Of a DNA stretch of 64,000 nt, positions 51,138-60,630 are shown in pieces. Each line of letters begins with the position of its first letter. Within the stretch, counting starts at the first letter, position 1. This stretch comes from Doryteuthis pealeii. Lineage: Eukaryota > Mollusca > Cephalopoda > Myopsida > Loliginidae. The notes under the pieces are model-generated. The model did not search any database. It had not been told where the DNA came from and saw only the letters and a list, made by a program, of their open reading frames with translations. The DNA is taken from the NCBI GenBank assembly GCA_023376005.1, contig CM042145.1:100805756-100869755 (forward strand), read 5' to 3'. The position numbers and the translations under genes are program-made.

Positions 51138-53175
51138 ACTTACTAGCAAGTATTTAAGTTTTAATGTAATAAAATATTAGATTAAATTAGAAAGGCTAAT
51201 GAAACTAAATAAGAATACAAATAAAAAGATTTGAAATAGAGGGGGGGTATAATCGAAAAACAGAACAACTGAAACTTACTTTTCCATCACTTCCGTCTTT
51301 CATTGCTAAATTTTCCTAATGTAACTACTTAGTTAAAATAGGAATTTACTTACAGTTATTTCTTCTTATTAATGGATATTTTTTCATGTTTAAAGAAGAG
51401 ATGTTTGCTTATACTCATTAAGATAAAACCAAACAATTAGAAATCAATAATACTTAGCGCATATTTATTAAAATCAATTTTTTAATATCAATATGCAAAT
51501 TAACCTTCCCGTTCACACTGTAAACCGCTATATTTAAATATAGCTATAGGCAAAAAATTCGTCTGCTAGGAGTTTTAAAAGCGAATTAAAAATAATTAAA
51601 TCTATTATTTACGGTCAAACTTTGTCTAAATCGATAAGTAGTAACATAATGACCATCATTAAAAAATAAAAATATTATTACAATATGCAATTTATTTATA
51701 ATACATTTTATACATTAAAAATCGTCCGAATTTCAACAAAAAGTTACGTTGAGTTTATATTATTACTTCCGTTTGAAAATAAAATTTGGATAATTATTTC
51801 CCTTTATATTATGGAATTCTATGGAATTCCGTAATGACCATAATATTTTTAACTTTTTGTCTTGTTTGAAGTAAAATCCGTTTTGTGACTAAATGAATTT
51901 AGCACCCCCCTACAAAAAATTTACCAAAAATCAGGGAATTATCGGATTTTAATGAAATTTTCAGTGTTGATTAATCAATGAATTAAATTTTTCAAAACTC
52001 TCATTTTGTTTCAGGGCACTTAATTTTGAACCCCCCCCCCCACTTACTCTGTGGGCGTAAAATCTCTGCGGGTTGGTCAGCGTTCGATTTTTAATTACAG
52101 TATAAATAAAAATAAAAAAAATTTTATTTGTATAAAAATAAAAGTCCGAATAATTGAATTAAAAATAGTAATAATCAAATGAACTTACCTTAACTTATTA
52201 GATATTGAATCTTTCGGTTAAATTACTGACACAAAAAATAACTCTTCCTAATAGAGGAAGATATATTTCATATTTTATGTATTTGGTCTTAATTGTCTTC
52301 CATACAATTAATATTCTAACATTATGTGAATTATATTGAAAATCAATTTAATTGTTTTAAAATATGTAAGTCTTGATATTAGGTTTAAAATGTTATATTT
52401 TTAGTTTCTAGAAATAAATATCTATTTAATGCAAACCTTACTTTATACTCATGAAGTAATAAGTTTTGAAGAAAAATTCTATTTTCGCAGAAAAAATATC
52501 GATCTATAATTTTTTTTAAATAAGATAATAGTCAATTAAATAATTATGGAAATGAGTAAAAAAGAAATCTCCTAAAAATTATTTTATATATTTTTTTTTT
52601 TACATTTTATTTTTCAATAATCAATACTTATTTTCTCATAGAAGAGTAACCGTAAAAAAAGATTTTTGGTTTCTATTCATAACTTCGGTCTTTTATCTCA
52701 TTATTTATACTATAATTAGTATCGAAAAATGATCAACTTGCAAAGCATTTTACGCCCCCAAAATAAGGGGGGTCAAAATTAAGTGACCTGAAAAAAATTA
52801 GAAAGTTTTGAAATAAAATAAATAATGCATTATAAAGATCATTCATTGATACATAAACACTGAAAATTTCATTAAAATCCGATAATTCCCTGATTTTTGT
52901 AAATTATTTTCTGTAGGGGGCTAAAGTCATTTTGTCAAAAACGAATTCTAGCCTCTGTTTGCTAATGCCTATATAAATACAATTGCATGTTATTAGAAAT
53001 TAGATATGGCCAAGAGTATTAATAATGTTAATCAATTGTATTAATTTTTGAGGTTTAAATAAAAATAAAAATCATGTAGAATGTGAAGTAAATAACAAAG
53101 GGAATTGTTACTTGAATAGTGATATAGTTTCGATTTCAGACAGACAAACACAGGATCGCCATTATAATAAGATAG
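51138..53175. repeat. AT-rich dispersed repeat, copy with insertion
   Basis: Left (51138-51540) and right (52966-53175) parts align to 5085-5640; the middle is absent there. Shared blocks: AAGTATTTAAGTTTTAATG, ATATCAATATGCAAATTA, GTTCACACTGTAAACCGCT, then AAATACAATTGCATGTTATT and CCATTATAATAAGATAG. Confidence 0.75.
51545..52965. mobile_element. Inserted non-autonomous element related to 3191-4113
   Basis: The left part (AAAAAATTCGTCTGCT, AAGTAGTAACATAATGA) matches the start of the 3191 element; it has internal inverted segments (CCAAAAATCAGGGAATTATC near 51935 and its complement near 52885; the C-run next to GGGCACTTAATTTTGA and its counterpart near 52760). Possible ends TAGGCA..TGCCTA. Longer than the first copy; no coding region. 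Confidence 0.6.
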
Positions 53176-53389
53176 TTTTCATTTTACGGCTGATTTTCAT
53201 ATCTTGTCGTCTTTGTGGGGAAGAGTCTACACTATTACTTCAAACACACCTATAATTATGAGTCACTTGATATTCTACGTATTTTTATTTTTATTTTATT
53301 TTTTTCTAGGAAGGTCATTTGTATTCTCTTTCAATTTCACTATGTGGAGTGCAGGGCTGACAAGTCCTTTGCAGCTTGAAGACAAACTT

Positions 53390-53391
53390 TC

Positions 53392-53422
<31 letters not shown>

Positions 53423-53423
53423 T
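53390..53423. repeat. T-rich run
   Basis: Mostly T. The following 53424-53620 has an open frame continuing to 53741 with no recognised domain. Confidence 0.85.
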
Positions 53424-53621
53424 GCTACAGGAGCTGCAGAAAATTTACTTATCACACGTTTCAGGCCAAGACCCACCGTCAAAATCTCCACAGACCCCCC
53501 TTCACATATTGTACTAATTCTCCCACAGTCAGTCGCCAATGTCCTTAAAGTGCAGCCCATACGTGTTAAGAATATTCAACCCTATCGACGGGGCTTAGAA
53601 TATGCTTACTATATCCCTTGC

Positions 53622-53690
53622 ATAGGGGTAAGACTCCCACCTCCAAAAGGGTGTCCGGGGTATAACATTAAACTGCATCTGGAAAAAACT
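53622..53690 (+). mobile_element. SINE-C fragment
   Basis: GCATAGGGGTAAGACTCCC and TAACATTAAACTGCATCTGG resemble parts of SINE-C, with the middle deleted. Confidence 0.4.
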
Positions 53691-53916
53691 ATGACGGTGA
53701 TACCAATTGTAGTTGGTGCTCTTGTAACAGTCCTCAAATGATTGAAAAAGAGACTGGTGGAACTGGAGATCAGAGGAAGAATAGAGACCATCATGAACAG
53801 TACAGTTAAAATCAGATAGAATACTTAGAAAAGCCCAGGAGACATGAGGAAACTTGCAATCACTCAGGATTCAGTGAAAAGCCACAAGTCAAAACTGGTG
53901 TAAAAAGCTTGAATAA
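53691..53916 (+). pseudogene. RLE LINE 3' fragment
   Basis: ACGGTGATACCAATTGTAGTTGGTG, CAGAGGAAGAATAGAGACC and CAGGAGACATGAGGAAACTTGC: the last codons and 3' UTR only, then an (AAT)n tail. Confidence 0.75.
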
Positions 53917-53935
53917 TAATAATAATAATAATAAT
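53917..53935. repeat. (AAT)n
   Basis: AAT units between LINE copies. Confidence 0.9.
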
Positions 53936-54385
53936 AAAAGGAAACGCATAAAATTCTCTGGGACTTTGAAATAAAAACGGATCACCTTATCCCAGCAAGA
54001 AGACCAGACCTAGTGTTGATAAACAAAAAAGAAAGAACTTGTCAACTGGTGGATTTTGCAGTGCCAGCAGATCACAGGAGGAAGCTAAAGAAAAATGAAA
54101 AAATGGACAAATATCTGGATCTTGCCAGAGAACTGAAAAAGTTATGGAATATGAAAGTGAAAGTGATACCAATTGTAGTTGGTGCACTTGGAACAGTCCC
54201 AAAAGGATTGGAAAAGGGTTTGGAAAGTTTGGAAATCAGAGGAAGAGTTGAAACCATTCAGAACACTACACTGCTGCAATCTGCCAGAATACTCAGAAGA
54301 GTCCTGGAGACCTGAGGAGATTTGCTGTCCTCAGACTCCAGTGAAATACCATCAGCTAACACTGATGTGAAAACTCAAAAGGAGA
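53936..54385 (+). pseudogene. RLE LINE, 5'-truncated copy in a head-to-tail train
   Basis: Starts in the nuclease domain just before RRPDLVLINKKERTCQLVDF and runs through LKKLWNMKVKVIPIVVGALG and ALLQSARILRR-like to the 3' UTR. (AAT)n on both sides. Nearly open through the part present, so it is younger than many. Confidence 0.85.
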
Positions 54386-54386
54386 T

Positions 54387-54387
54387 A

Positions 54388-54442
<55 letters not shown>
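54387..54442. repeat. (AAT)n
   Basis: AAT array between two head-to-tail LINE copies. Confidence 0.95.
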
Positions 54443-54443
<1 letters not shown>

Positions 54444-54862
54444 CATAAAATTCTCAGGGACTTTGAGATACAGACGGACACCTAATCCCGGCCAGGAAAC
54501 CAGACCTAGTATTGATTGACAAGAAAAAGAGGGCCTGCCATCTCGTGGATTTTGCCGTCCCGGTCGACCACCGAGTAATAGTGAAAGAAAGTGAAAAGAT
54601 AAACAAATACTTGAAACTAGCCAGAGAACTGAGAAAACAGTGGAACATGAAGGTGAAGGCCGTGCCAATTGTAATTGGTGCCCTTGGAACGGTCTCCAAA
54701 TGTCTGGAAAAGAATTAGGGTAAATTGGAAATAAGAGGAAGAATCGAGACCATCCAAACTACAGCATTGTTAAGATCGGCTAGAATACTCAGAAGAGTCC
54801 TGGAGACCTGATGAGACTTGCTGTCAGTGAAACACCGGCTACGACAGGTGTGAAAAACTCGG
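54443..54862 (+). pseudogene. RLE LINE, 5'-truncated copy of a second subfamily
   Basis: Starts at the same point of the nuclease domain: PDLVLIDKKKRACHLVDFAV and HRVIVKESEKINKYLKLARE, then MKVKAVPIVIGALGTVSK. Sequence differs clearly from its neighbours, so a separate subfamily inserted in the same site. The 3' UTR ends GGTGTGAAAAACTCGG and (AAT)n. Confidence 0.85.
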
Positions 54863-54863
54863 A

Positions 54864-54900
<37 letters not shown>
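54863..54900. repeat. (AAT)n
   Basis: AAT array between two head-to-tail LINE copies. Confidence 0.95.
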
Positions 54901-54901
<1 letters not shown>

Positions 54902-55530
54902 GACTTTGCGGTAATAGAGATGAGACTGTTAACCATATACTCTGCGAATGTAACAAACTAGCACAACGAGAATACAAAACTAGACACGACTGGGTTGGGA
55001 AGGTGATCCACTGGGAATTATGCAAGAAATTAAATTTTGACCACACAACAAAATGGTATATGCATAAACCAGAATCTGTTCTTGAGAACGAAACGCACAA
55101 AATTCTCTGGGACTTTGAAATTAAAACGGATCACCTTATCCCAGCAAGAAGACCAGACCTAGTGCTGATAAACAAAAAAGAAAGAACTTGTCAACTGGTG
55201 GATTTTGCAGTGCCAGCGGATCACAGGGTGAAGTTAAAGGAAAATGAAAAAAATGACAAATATCTGGACCTTGCCAGAGAACTGAAAAAGTTATGGAATA
55301 TGAAAGTGAAAGTTATACCAATTGTAGTTGGTGCACTTGGAACAGTCCCAAAGGATTGAAAAGGTTTGGAAAGTTTGGATATCAGAGGAAGGATTGAAAC
55401 CATTCAGAACACTGCACTGCTGCAATCTGCCAGAATACTCAGAAGAGTCCTGGAGACCTGAGGAGACTTGCTGTCACTCAGACTCCAGTGAAAGACCATC
55501 AGCTAACACTGATGTGAAAACTCAAAATAA
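54901..55530 (+). pseudogene. RLE LINE, 5'-truncated copy with complete zinc knuckle and nuclease
   Basis: Starts in the zinc knuckle (RLCGNRDETVNHILCECNKL, first Cys cut off by the (AAT)n junction), then HDWVGKVIHWELCKKLNFDH, RRPDLVLINK plus VDFAVP, ELKKLWNMKVKVIPIVVGAL. A frameshift in GTVPKD.. near 55355 precedes the last codons. It ends before (GAA)n rather than (AAT)n. Confidence 0.85.
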
Positions 55531-55583
55531 TAAAGAAGAAGAAGAAGAAGAAGAAGAAGAAGAAGAAGAAGAAGAAGAAGAAG
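55531..55583. repeat. (GAA)n microsatellite
   Basis: GAA array following AATAATAAAG at the LINE tail, possibly an altered (AAT)n tail. Confidence 0.95.
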
Positions 55584-56099
55584 ACCGAATTAACAAAATG
55601 TCAACTATCAATTTGACCCCAGAGGACCAATGAAATGAGTCTCTTTCTCATATACATTTAAATTCTACCATATTATTGCCACGTTTCAAGAAAAGCTTGT
55701 CGACCGAGTAACCCCAGAAGATAGTGTCTAATGCGGCATGCGTACTAAGGTCCCCTTCTTATATCAAGGCCGTAAAACCGATTATCGGAGTATTCAATAT
55801 GATTGGATACTTTCCGGTTTTGGCAGCTCACAAAATGTCAATAGTCAATTTGATCCCAGTGGACCAGTAAAATGAATCTCTTTCTAATAGACAGTTGGAC
55901 TTTCCCAGCCCAAATACAGAATGCACGTTTTGTGTAGGTCTTATTAACATATCATAAGCACACCCTTTCCTGATGTTTCAGTTGGAGAAAATAACGTGGG
56001 AAAACGCCAACTTCTATCCTTTATGAAACAAAGATGTTTACTCGCTCAGTTCAAGGTTTCGCGAACCGAATTTGTATTTACCATGTATCCCACGTATAC
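55584..56099. other. Segment with two internal similar blocks
   Basis: AAAATGTCAACTATCAATTTGACCCCAG..GGACCA (55597) recurs as AAAATGTCAATAGTCAATTTGATCCCAG..GGACCA (55833), each followed by ATGARTCTCTTTCT. A diverged direct repeat of about 235 bp spacing; class unknown. Confidence 0.5.
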
Positions 56100-56345
56100 G
56101 GGCCAGGCATAAGGCCTTATTAATGTGGGACCACCCATGAACCGAAGCTCATGGCAGGCGGGTGACAAAAAATACGTTGATCCCGTCGGCATTCCCCCTC
56201 AAGCGTGGCGCCTTAGGCACCGGATGATAAACCCAGCCCAGCCCCTTTAAATCGAGGGGTAGGGTGTTACCTGGGAGGGGGCCCTGCGATTAACGTTGTT
56301 AACTTCATCAGTCCAGGGCTGAAGCCACTGGACCCCCGCCCGAGG
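56100..56345 (-). repeat. GC-rich dispersed repeat J, copy 2
   Basis: Reverse strand aligns with 32310-32590 (CAGGTAACACCCTACCCC, GGGCTGGGTTTATCATCCGG, TGAGCTTCGGTTCATGGGTGG). Confidence 0.6.
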
Positions 56346-56430
56346 GCAGAAGAACGGAATTTTTATTGGACAATTTAATAAAATTCAAAAATTAAAACTT
56401 AAAATTAGCAACAACAACAACAAAAAAAGA

Positions 56431-56436
<6 letters not shown>

Positions 56437-56483
<47 letters not shown>
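56437..56483. repeat. (TAA)n microsatellite
   Basis: TAA array at the tail end of the hammerhead-bearing unit. Confidence 0.95.
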
Positions 56484-56484
<1 letters not shown>

Positions 56485-56533
56485 TAAATATATAAAGGTA
56501 TTACATATCTATTTATTTGATGGCAATAGAACA

Positions 56534-56585
56534 GTCACAACCTTAGGTTTCATACATGCAAAATCGCATGCATTCATCAGGTGAC
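56534..56585 (-). ncRNA. Hammerhead ribozyme, type I, 8-bp stem II
   Basis: Minus strand: stem I GTCAC, core CTGATGA, stem II ATGCATGC..GCATGTAT (8 pairs, one G-T, A-T next to the core), GAAA, stem III ACC TAA GGT, T before the cleavage site, GTGAC pairing perfectly with GTCAC. No extra base in the core. The tail runs about 50 bases to TATA and (TAA)n. With 27160 and 15670, the best match to the family. Confidence 0.88.
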
Positions 56586-57039
56586 GTTGATCCGAATACA
56601 AGGAAAATCGAAAAATTCAAAAGGTTTTTACGGGCATAAGATGTTTATGATTAGATGAAGTGATATGCGTATGTATTTAGTGTTTTAGGGATGCATAAGT
56701 GTGTTTATGGACAGTACAAACGATGTGTATACAAATCAGTGGGTTCCACACACATTCACATTGATTTGCTACTGTGCAACGACTGAATAATACTGAAGTG
56801 TGAGCGTTTGTATTCGCATGCATATGTGTGCGTGGGTGTGTGTATTTTGTTGGACGGATGTTGACGTGTAAAAATGGGTACTGTCAACGGTTTGGGGGGG
56901 GGTGCGGGGCGATACAATCAAGGATGTTAAATAATTATAATATTAAGGTTTCAAATATTTTGTATACTGTGGGTGGGTTGGGGTTGGGTTGTGGAAGTTG
57001 GTCAGATGTTAAGCAAATCGGGGATGGTAAAAGGTTCCA

Positions 57040-57545
57040 AATATGTACGCAAATACGCACGCACGCACGCTCGTAGTTTCACTTATACATGCGTACACGT
57101 GCACACACACATACATACATAGATTGATGCGCGCGCACAAGTTCATACATCCATTCGTACGTATACACTCATACATAACAGTACTCGTACACTCATACAT
57201 AAGGTACTTACACATACCTAATACATCCGCATCCCCTGCATATGTACCATATATATACACACATACATATGCATATACACATATATATGCACATATCCAT
57301 ACACATACATCCATACAAACACATATATATGCATAAACATACACATACACATACATATGCACACATACATACGTGCATACACGCGCGTACATACATGAAC
57401 ACACGCACATATATACATATAAACAGACTGGGATAGGTAGAAAGAAAGAAGAAAAAGACTGAGGGAGATAGATTGATGGATAGATAAAATAGATAAAATG
57501 GACAGAGATAGGTAGATAGAATGTTAGATAGATGGATAGATGGGG
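57040..57545. repeat. (ACAT)n, CACG and GATA compound microsatellites
   Basis: ACGC and ACATAC repeats, then GATAGA repeats near 57470-57540. Open frames of up to 181 codons are low-complexity translations. 56600-57040 shows no element. Confidence 0.9.
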
Positions 57546-57610
57546 AAATAGCACTCTCCTAATACTACTGCAATTTGGCGCGCCATTCCAGTAAAAGCTG
57601 AAGCGGTGAC

Positions 57611-57616
57611 TACCCC

Positions 57617-57666
<50 letters not shown>

Positions 57667-57717
57667 CACAAGAAGAATATATATATATATATAGATAGAT
57701 ATAGATAGATATAAACT

Positions 57718-57814
<97 letters not shown>

Positions 57815-57867
57815 TAGATAGATAGATAGATAGGTAAACTCATCATATATATATAATCACAAGAAAG

Positions 57868-57930
<63 letters not shown>
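57611..57930. repeat. (TA)n / (GATA)n / (GA)n compound array
   Basis: Three long TA arrays, (GA)n at about 57771-57810, (GATA)n, and the block ATAATCACAAGAA twice; TTCTTTCTTGTGATT at 57930 is its inverse. Confidence 0.95.
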
Positions 57931-57931
<1 letters not shown>

Positions 57932-58189
57932 TTTCTTGTGATTGTTCCCAATTTGTTTTCTCACTGACGTATTCACCGTCACGCGTTTGATTCCGGTAGA
58001 AAAGTTTGCATGCCAAAGCCACACTATTAAATTTCTGCTATCATCGAAGTGAACAAGTCGAGCATTATATTTTATTTTCAGAAATGGGTCAATGAATTAA
58101 TTCGTGCTTTTAACTTCATTCGGGTGAATATACATTACAATAGTCTCCTCAAAAGCGGACCTCAATTTTAGACAATTTGATCCCAAAAA

Positions 58190-58500
58190 CGGAGAAAATA
58201 AAATAGAATTAAATTGGTGTCGAGATCAGTAGACACTGTAGCGAAGATTCTACAAAATGAGTGAAATAAAATGCGGTGACGGGAGGCATTAAAAAGGAAA
58301 TTAGCAATAGATATACGGTTAACGAAAAGCTGTATAAAGACTCAGACCTTGCTAGAGAACAGTAAAAACTATGGAACATGAAGGTAACTGTCATGTCAAT
58401 CATAAATGAAGCCCTTGAAACAATCCCCAAAGACCAGAAAACGAGACTGGATGAGCTAGAGATCCTGCTGAGATTAACTAGAAAAGACATGTCAAACTGA
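58190..58500 (+). pseudogene. Divergent RLE LINE 3' part behind a duplicated block
   Basis: 58190-58330 (AATTAAATTGGTGTCGAG, ATTCTACAAAATGAG, TGACGGGAGGCATT) is repeated at 60250-60412. From about 58345 it reads like the RLE LINE C-terminus (LWNMKVTVMSIINEALETIP-like). Low similarity. 58501-59032 holds no recognised element. Confidence 0.55.
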
Positions 58501-59047
58501 GTAGCCCCCCCCCCTTAGGGCCACATGGGTTACATATGTCTATCATGAGAGTCGCTTGGATTATGTGTGTTTGTCATGAGGATCATATGGATTACATATG
58601 TCTATCATGTGGGCCGCACATGGCATCTAAGTCTTTAAATCCTTCTTTTACATAAACAAAACAATGTAATGATTGCTACCATTAATTTCTTTATTATCAA
58701 CTAAAAGCCATTGAATACATATCTAAAAATCATTTTTGTTAAAAAGAAAGGAAAAAAAGAATACGACTGACAAATAATAAAACGTATAAGTGTCACTGCC
58801 ACTTCCAATAATAGCCATGTGTTGATGGAAAGCAGGAGAAGGCAAAAGGAAAGACTCACTTCATTTCATTAACTGGGTTAGCCTCCTCCTTCTGCAACTC
58901 AAAGGAAGGGACGAGAGACAATGCATTGATAACAGACTCTGTTTTTTATCAACATGTTGCCCTAATGATAATAAATGACTGTTTTCGCTCAGGAATCTTT
59001 GGATAAATAACTTTTAAAAACCTTGGGTGCTGTAAAAGCGCCGTATA

Positions 59048-59318
59048 TATATATTTACCAACCCCTCCGCACGAGCAGGATGCGACACAAGGTCAGTTTC
59101 TTAAGCGGAGTTTAACTGGTTTGAATTCAGTGTTTTCCTTCTCCTAGACTAGAGCCCAGTATGCCCTGCTATTTGCCCATAGCTGGAGGGAGATTTGGAT
59201 TCATACCTTTCCCAAGGGTATTAGCGCCATGTGAAGTGCAAACAGCATCGTCCAGGAATTGAACTCGGGTTGACGAGTCCATTTTCTACGACTCTAACCA
59301 TTACACCACGCGCCTCCA
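59048..59318 (-). mobile_element. SINE-A with 15-bp target duplication
   Basis: Full-length minus copy from the 3' end (TATTTACCAACCCCTCCGC) to the head (ACACCACGCGCCTCCA). TAAAAGCGCCGTATA occurs on both sides (59033-59047 and 59319-59333), a clean target-site duplication and the best boundary definition for this family. Confidence 0.92.
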
Positions 59319-59404
59319 TAAAAGCGCCGTATAAGGGCGCAGTTGCGTGCGGCCCGCACCTGTGCTTGCTGAGGGTCGCATGTTTGACGTGCCTTGACTA
59401 TAAT

Positions 59405-59718
59405 TGATACATATAGTCTGTCTCTATCGTCTTTCGGATGTAGTGCCTTTTGCGTCGTCATTAATTTTCTTGTCGGAATTCTCTTGTCCATTTTAAGAAT
59501 GTTCCAGAGTATCTTATAATGGGGACATCTCAGCTATTTATTCTCTTTCTGCTGCAGAGCTTGGTTTCTAAAAGTTTTCTTGTTCTTCTGAGGTATTCTG
59601 TTTTTAACTTTTACTTTCATCTTTGTTTGATGATGTCTGCTTCTAAAATTCCTAAGTATCTGTAATTCTCTTTTTCTCCACGTTTTCTTATATTTTCCTG
59701 ATTTGGTAGTTGTATAAG
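59405..59718 (-). pseudogene. RLE LINE fragment (RT end and thumb), duplicated
   Basis: Minus strand includes MDKRIPTRKLMTTQKALHPK and DDRDRLYVS. It is the start of a segment repeated at 61517-61835. Confidence 0.75.
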
Positions 59719-60100
59719 TTAAAATGTGTTTTTAATTTCTGTGGTTATGTCCACGTATAAACGGATCCATAAACGTATTATAAGAATACGTTAGGAGGCC
59801 TCGGAGAAGCCTCCAGAACGTAGGTGAATATACACAACAACTTCTTTATTGTCTGAGCACATTTAACATCAATACAAATACAAAAGAGATATCATTTACT
59901 TCGTACAGGAGCCACGGTGTAAGGGTCTCTCCATGAAGACATGGGAGTGTTTAGAAGACACGCGTATTCACGGCTATAATGACGGGTGAACCATGCACCT
60001 CTACGAGGATAGAGTATAATAGAGGCCATTGAATACACACATATAAGCCTTTTAGTTCCAAACGGACAGAGACACAACTAGTGAATGTCCGGAGATCCCA
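59719..60100 (-). mobile_element. Unclassified segment, possibly LTR, duplicated
   Basis: Follows the LINE fragment where LINE similarity ends and is repeated at 61836-62262. On the minus strand it has TTATATGTGTG (TATA-like) and CAATAAAG (polyadenylation-like); the second copy has extra TTCCAACAAAGTGGTAG. The ends could be TGGGATC..CCACA or ..ATACA. No target duplication found. LTR origin is a guess. Confidence 0.4.
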
Positions 60101-60143
60101 GTGCTTGCTGAGGGTCGCATGTTTGACGTGCCTTGACTATAAT

Positions 60144-60235
60144 ATTGGGAAAAGTCCTGGAAAACGAAGAGACTTGCTGTTATTTGAACTCCACTGAAGG
60201 TCACCAACGAGTATTGGTGTAAAAACTCAGTGCTA
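60144..60235 (+). pseudogene. RLE LINE 3' UTR fragment
   Basis: AAAGTCCTGGAAAACGAAGAG, ACTTGCTGTTATTTGAACTCC, TATTGGTGTAAAAACTC: matches the 3' UTR of the other copies. Confidence 0.6.
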
Positions 60236-60412
60236 AATAATTGACGAATTGCACCCAAAAACGAAGAAAATAAAATAGAATTAAATTGGTATCGAGATCA
60301 GTAGACACTGTAGGGAAGATTCTACAAAATGAGTGAAATAAAATACGGTGACGGGAGGCATTAAAAAGGAAATTATCAATAGATATACGGTAACGAAAAG
60401 CTGTATAAAGAT

Positions 60413-60630
60413 AGCACATGAAAAAATTTGGACATGGCTAAGAAGAGGAAACCTCAAGAGAGAAACTGAATCTCTCATAATTGCAGCACAAGACAATGTC
60501 ATAAGAACAAAATATATCAAAGCAAAAATAGATAAGATGTGACAGGATAAAAAATGTAGAATGTGTGGAGACAAAGACGAAACGGTTAATCATATCATAA
60601 GCGAGTACAGCAAACTAGCTCAAAGAGAGT
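60413..60630 (+). pseudogene. RLE LINE fragment (thumb to zinc knuckle)
   Basis: IWTWLRRGNLKRETESLIIA, then TKYIKAKIDK, a TGA, and CRMCGDKDETVNHIISEYSK, where the last Cys of the zinc knuckle is Tyr. It joins a minus-strand LINE copy at 60631. Confidence 0.8.

Noticed and set aside
53376..53741. 121-codon open frame with a middle part lacking low complexity
   Set aside because: It starts in a poly-T (poly-Phe), ends in an RLE LINE 3' fragment, and shows no domain; chance fusion of repeats is more likely.
54809..54835. CTGATGA followed by GTGAAAC, looking like a hammerhead core
   Set aside because: It is the RLE LINE 3' UTR, where sister copies read CTGAGGAGACTTGCTGTC; no stems I-III form around it.
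57009..57554. 181-codon open frame on the minus strand
   Set aside because: Translation of ACAT/ACGC repeats; low complexity with no recognisable domain.
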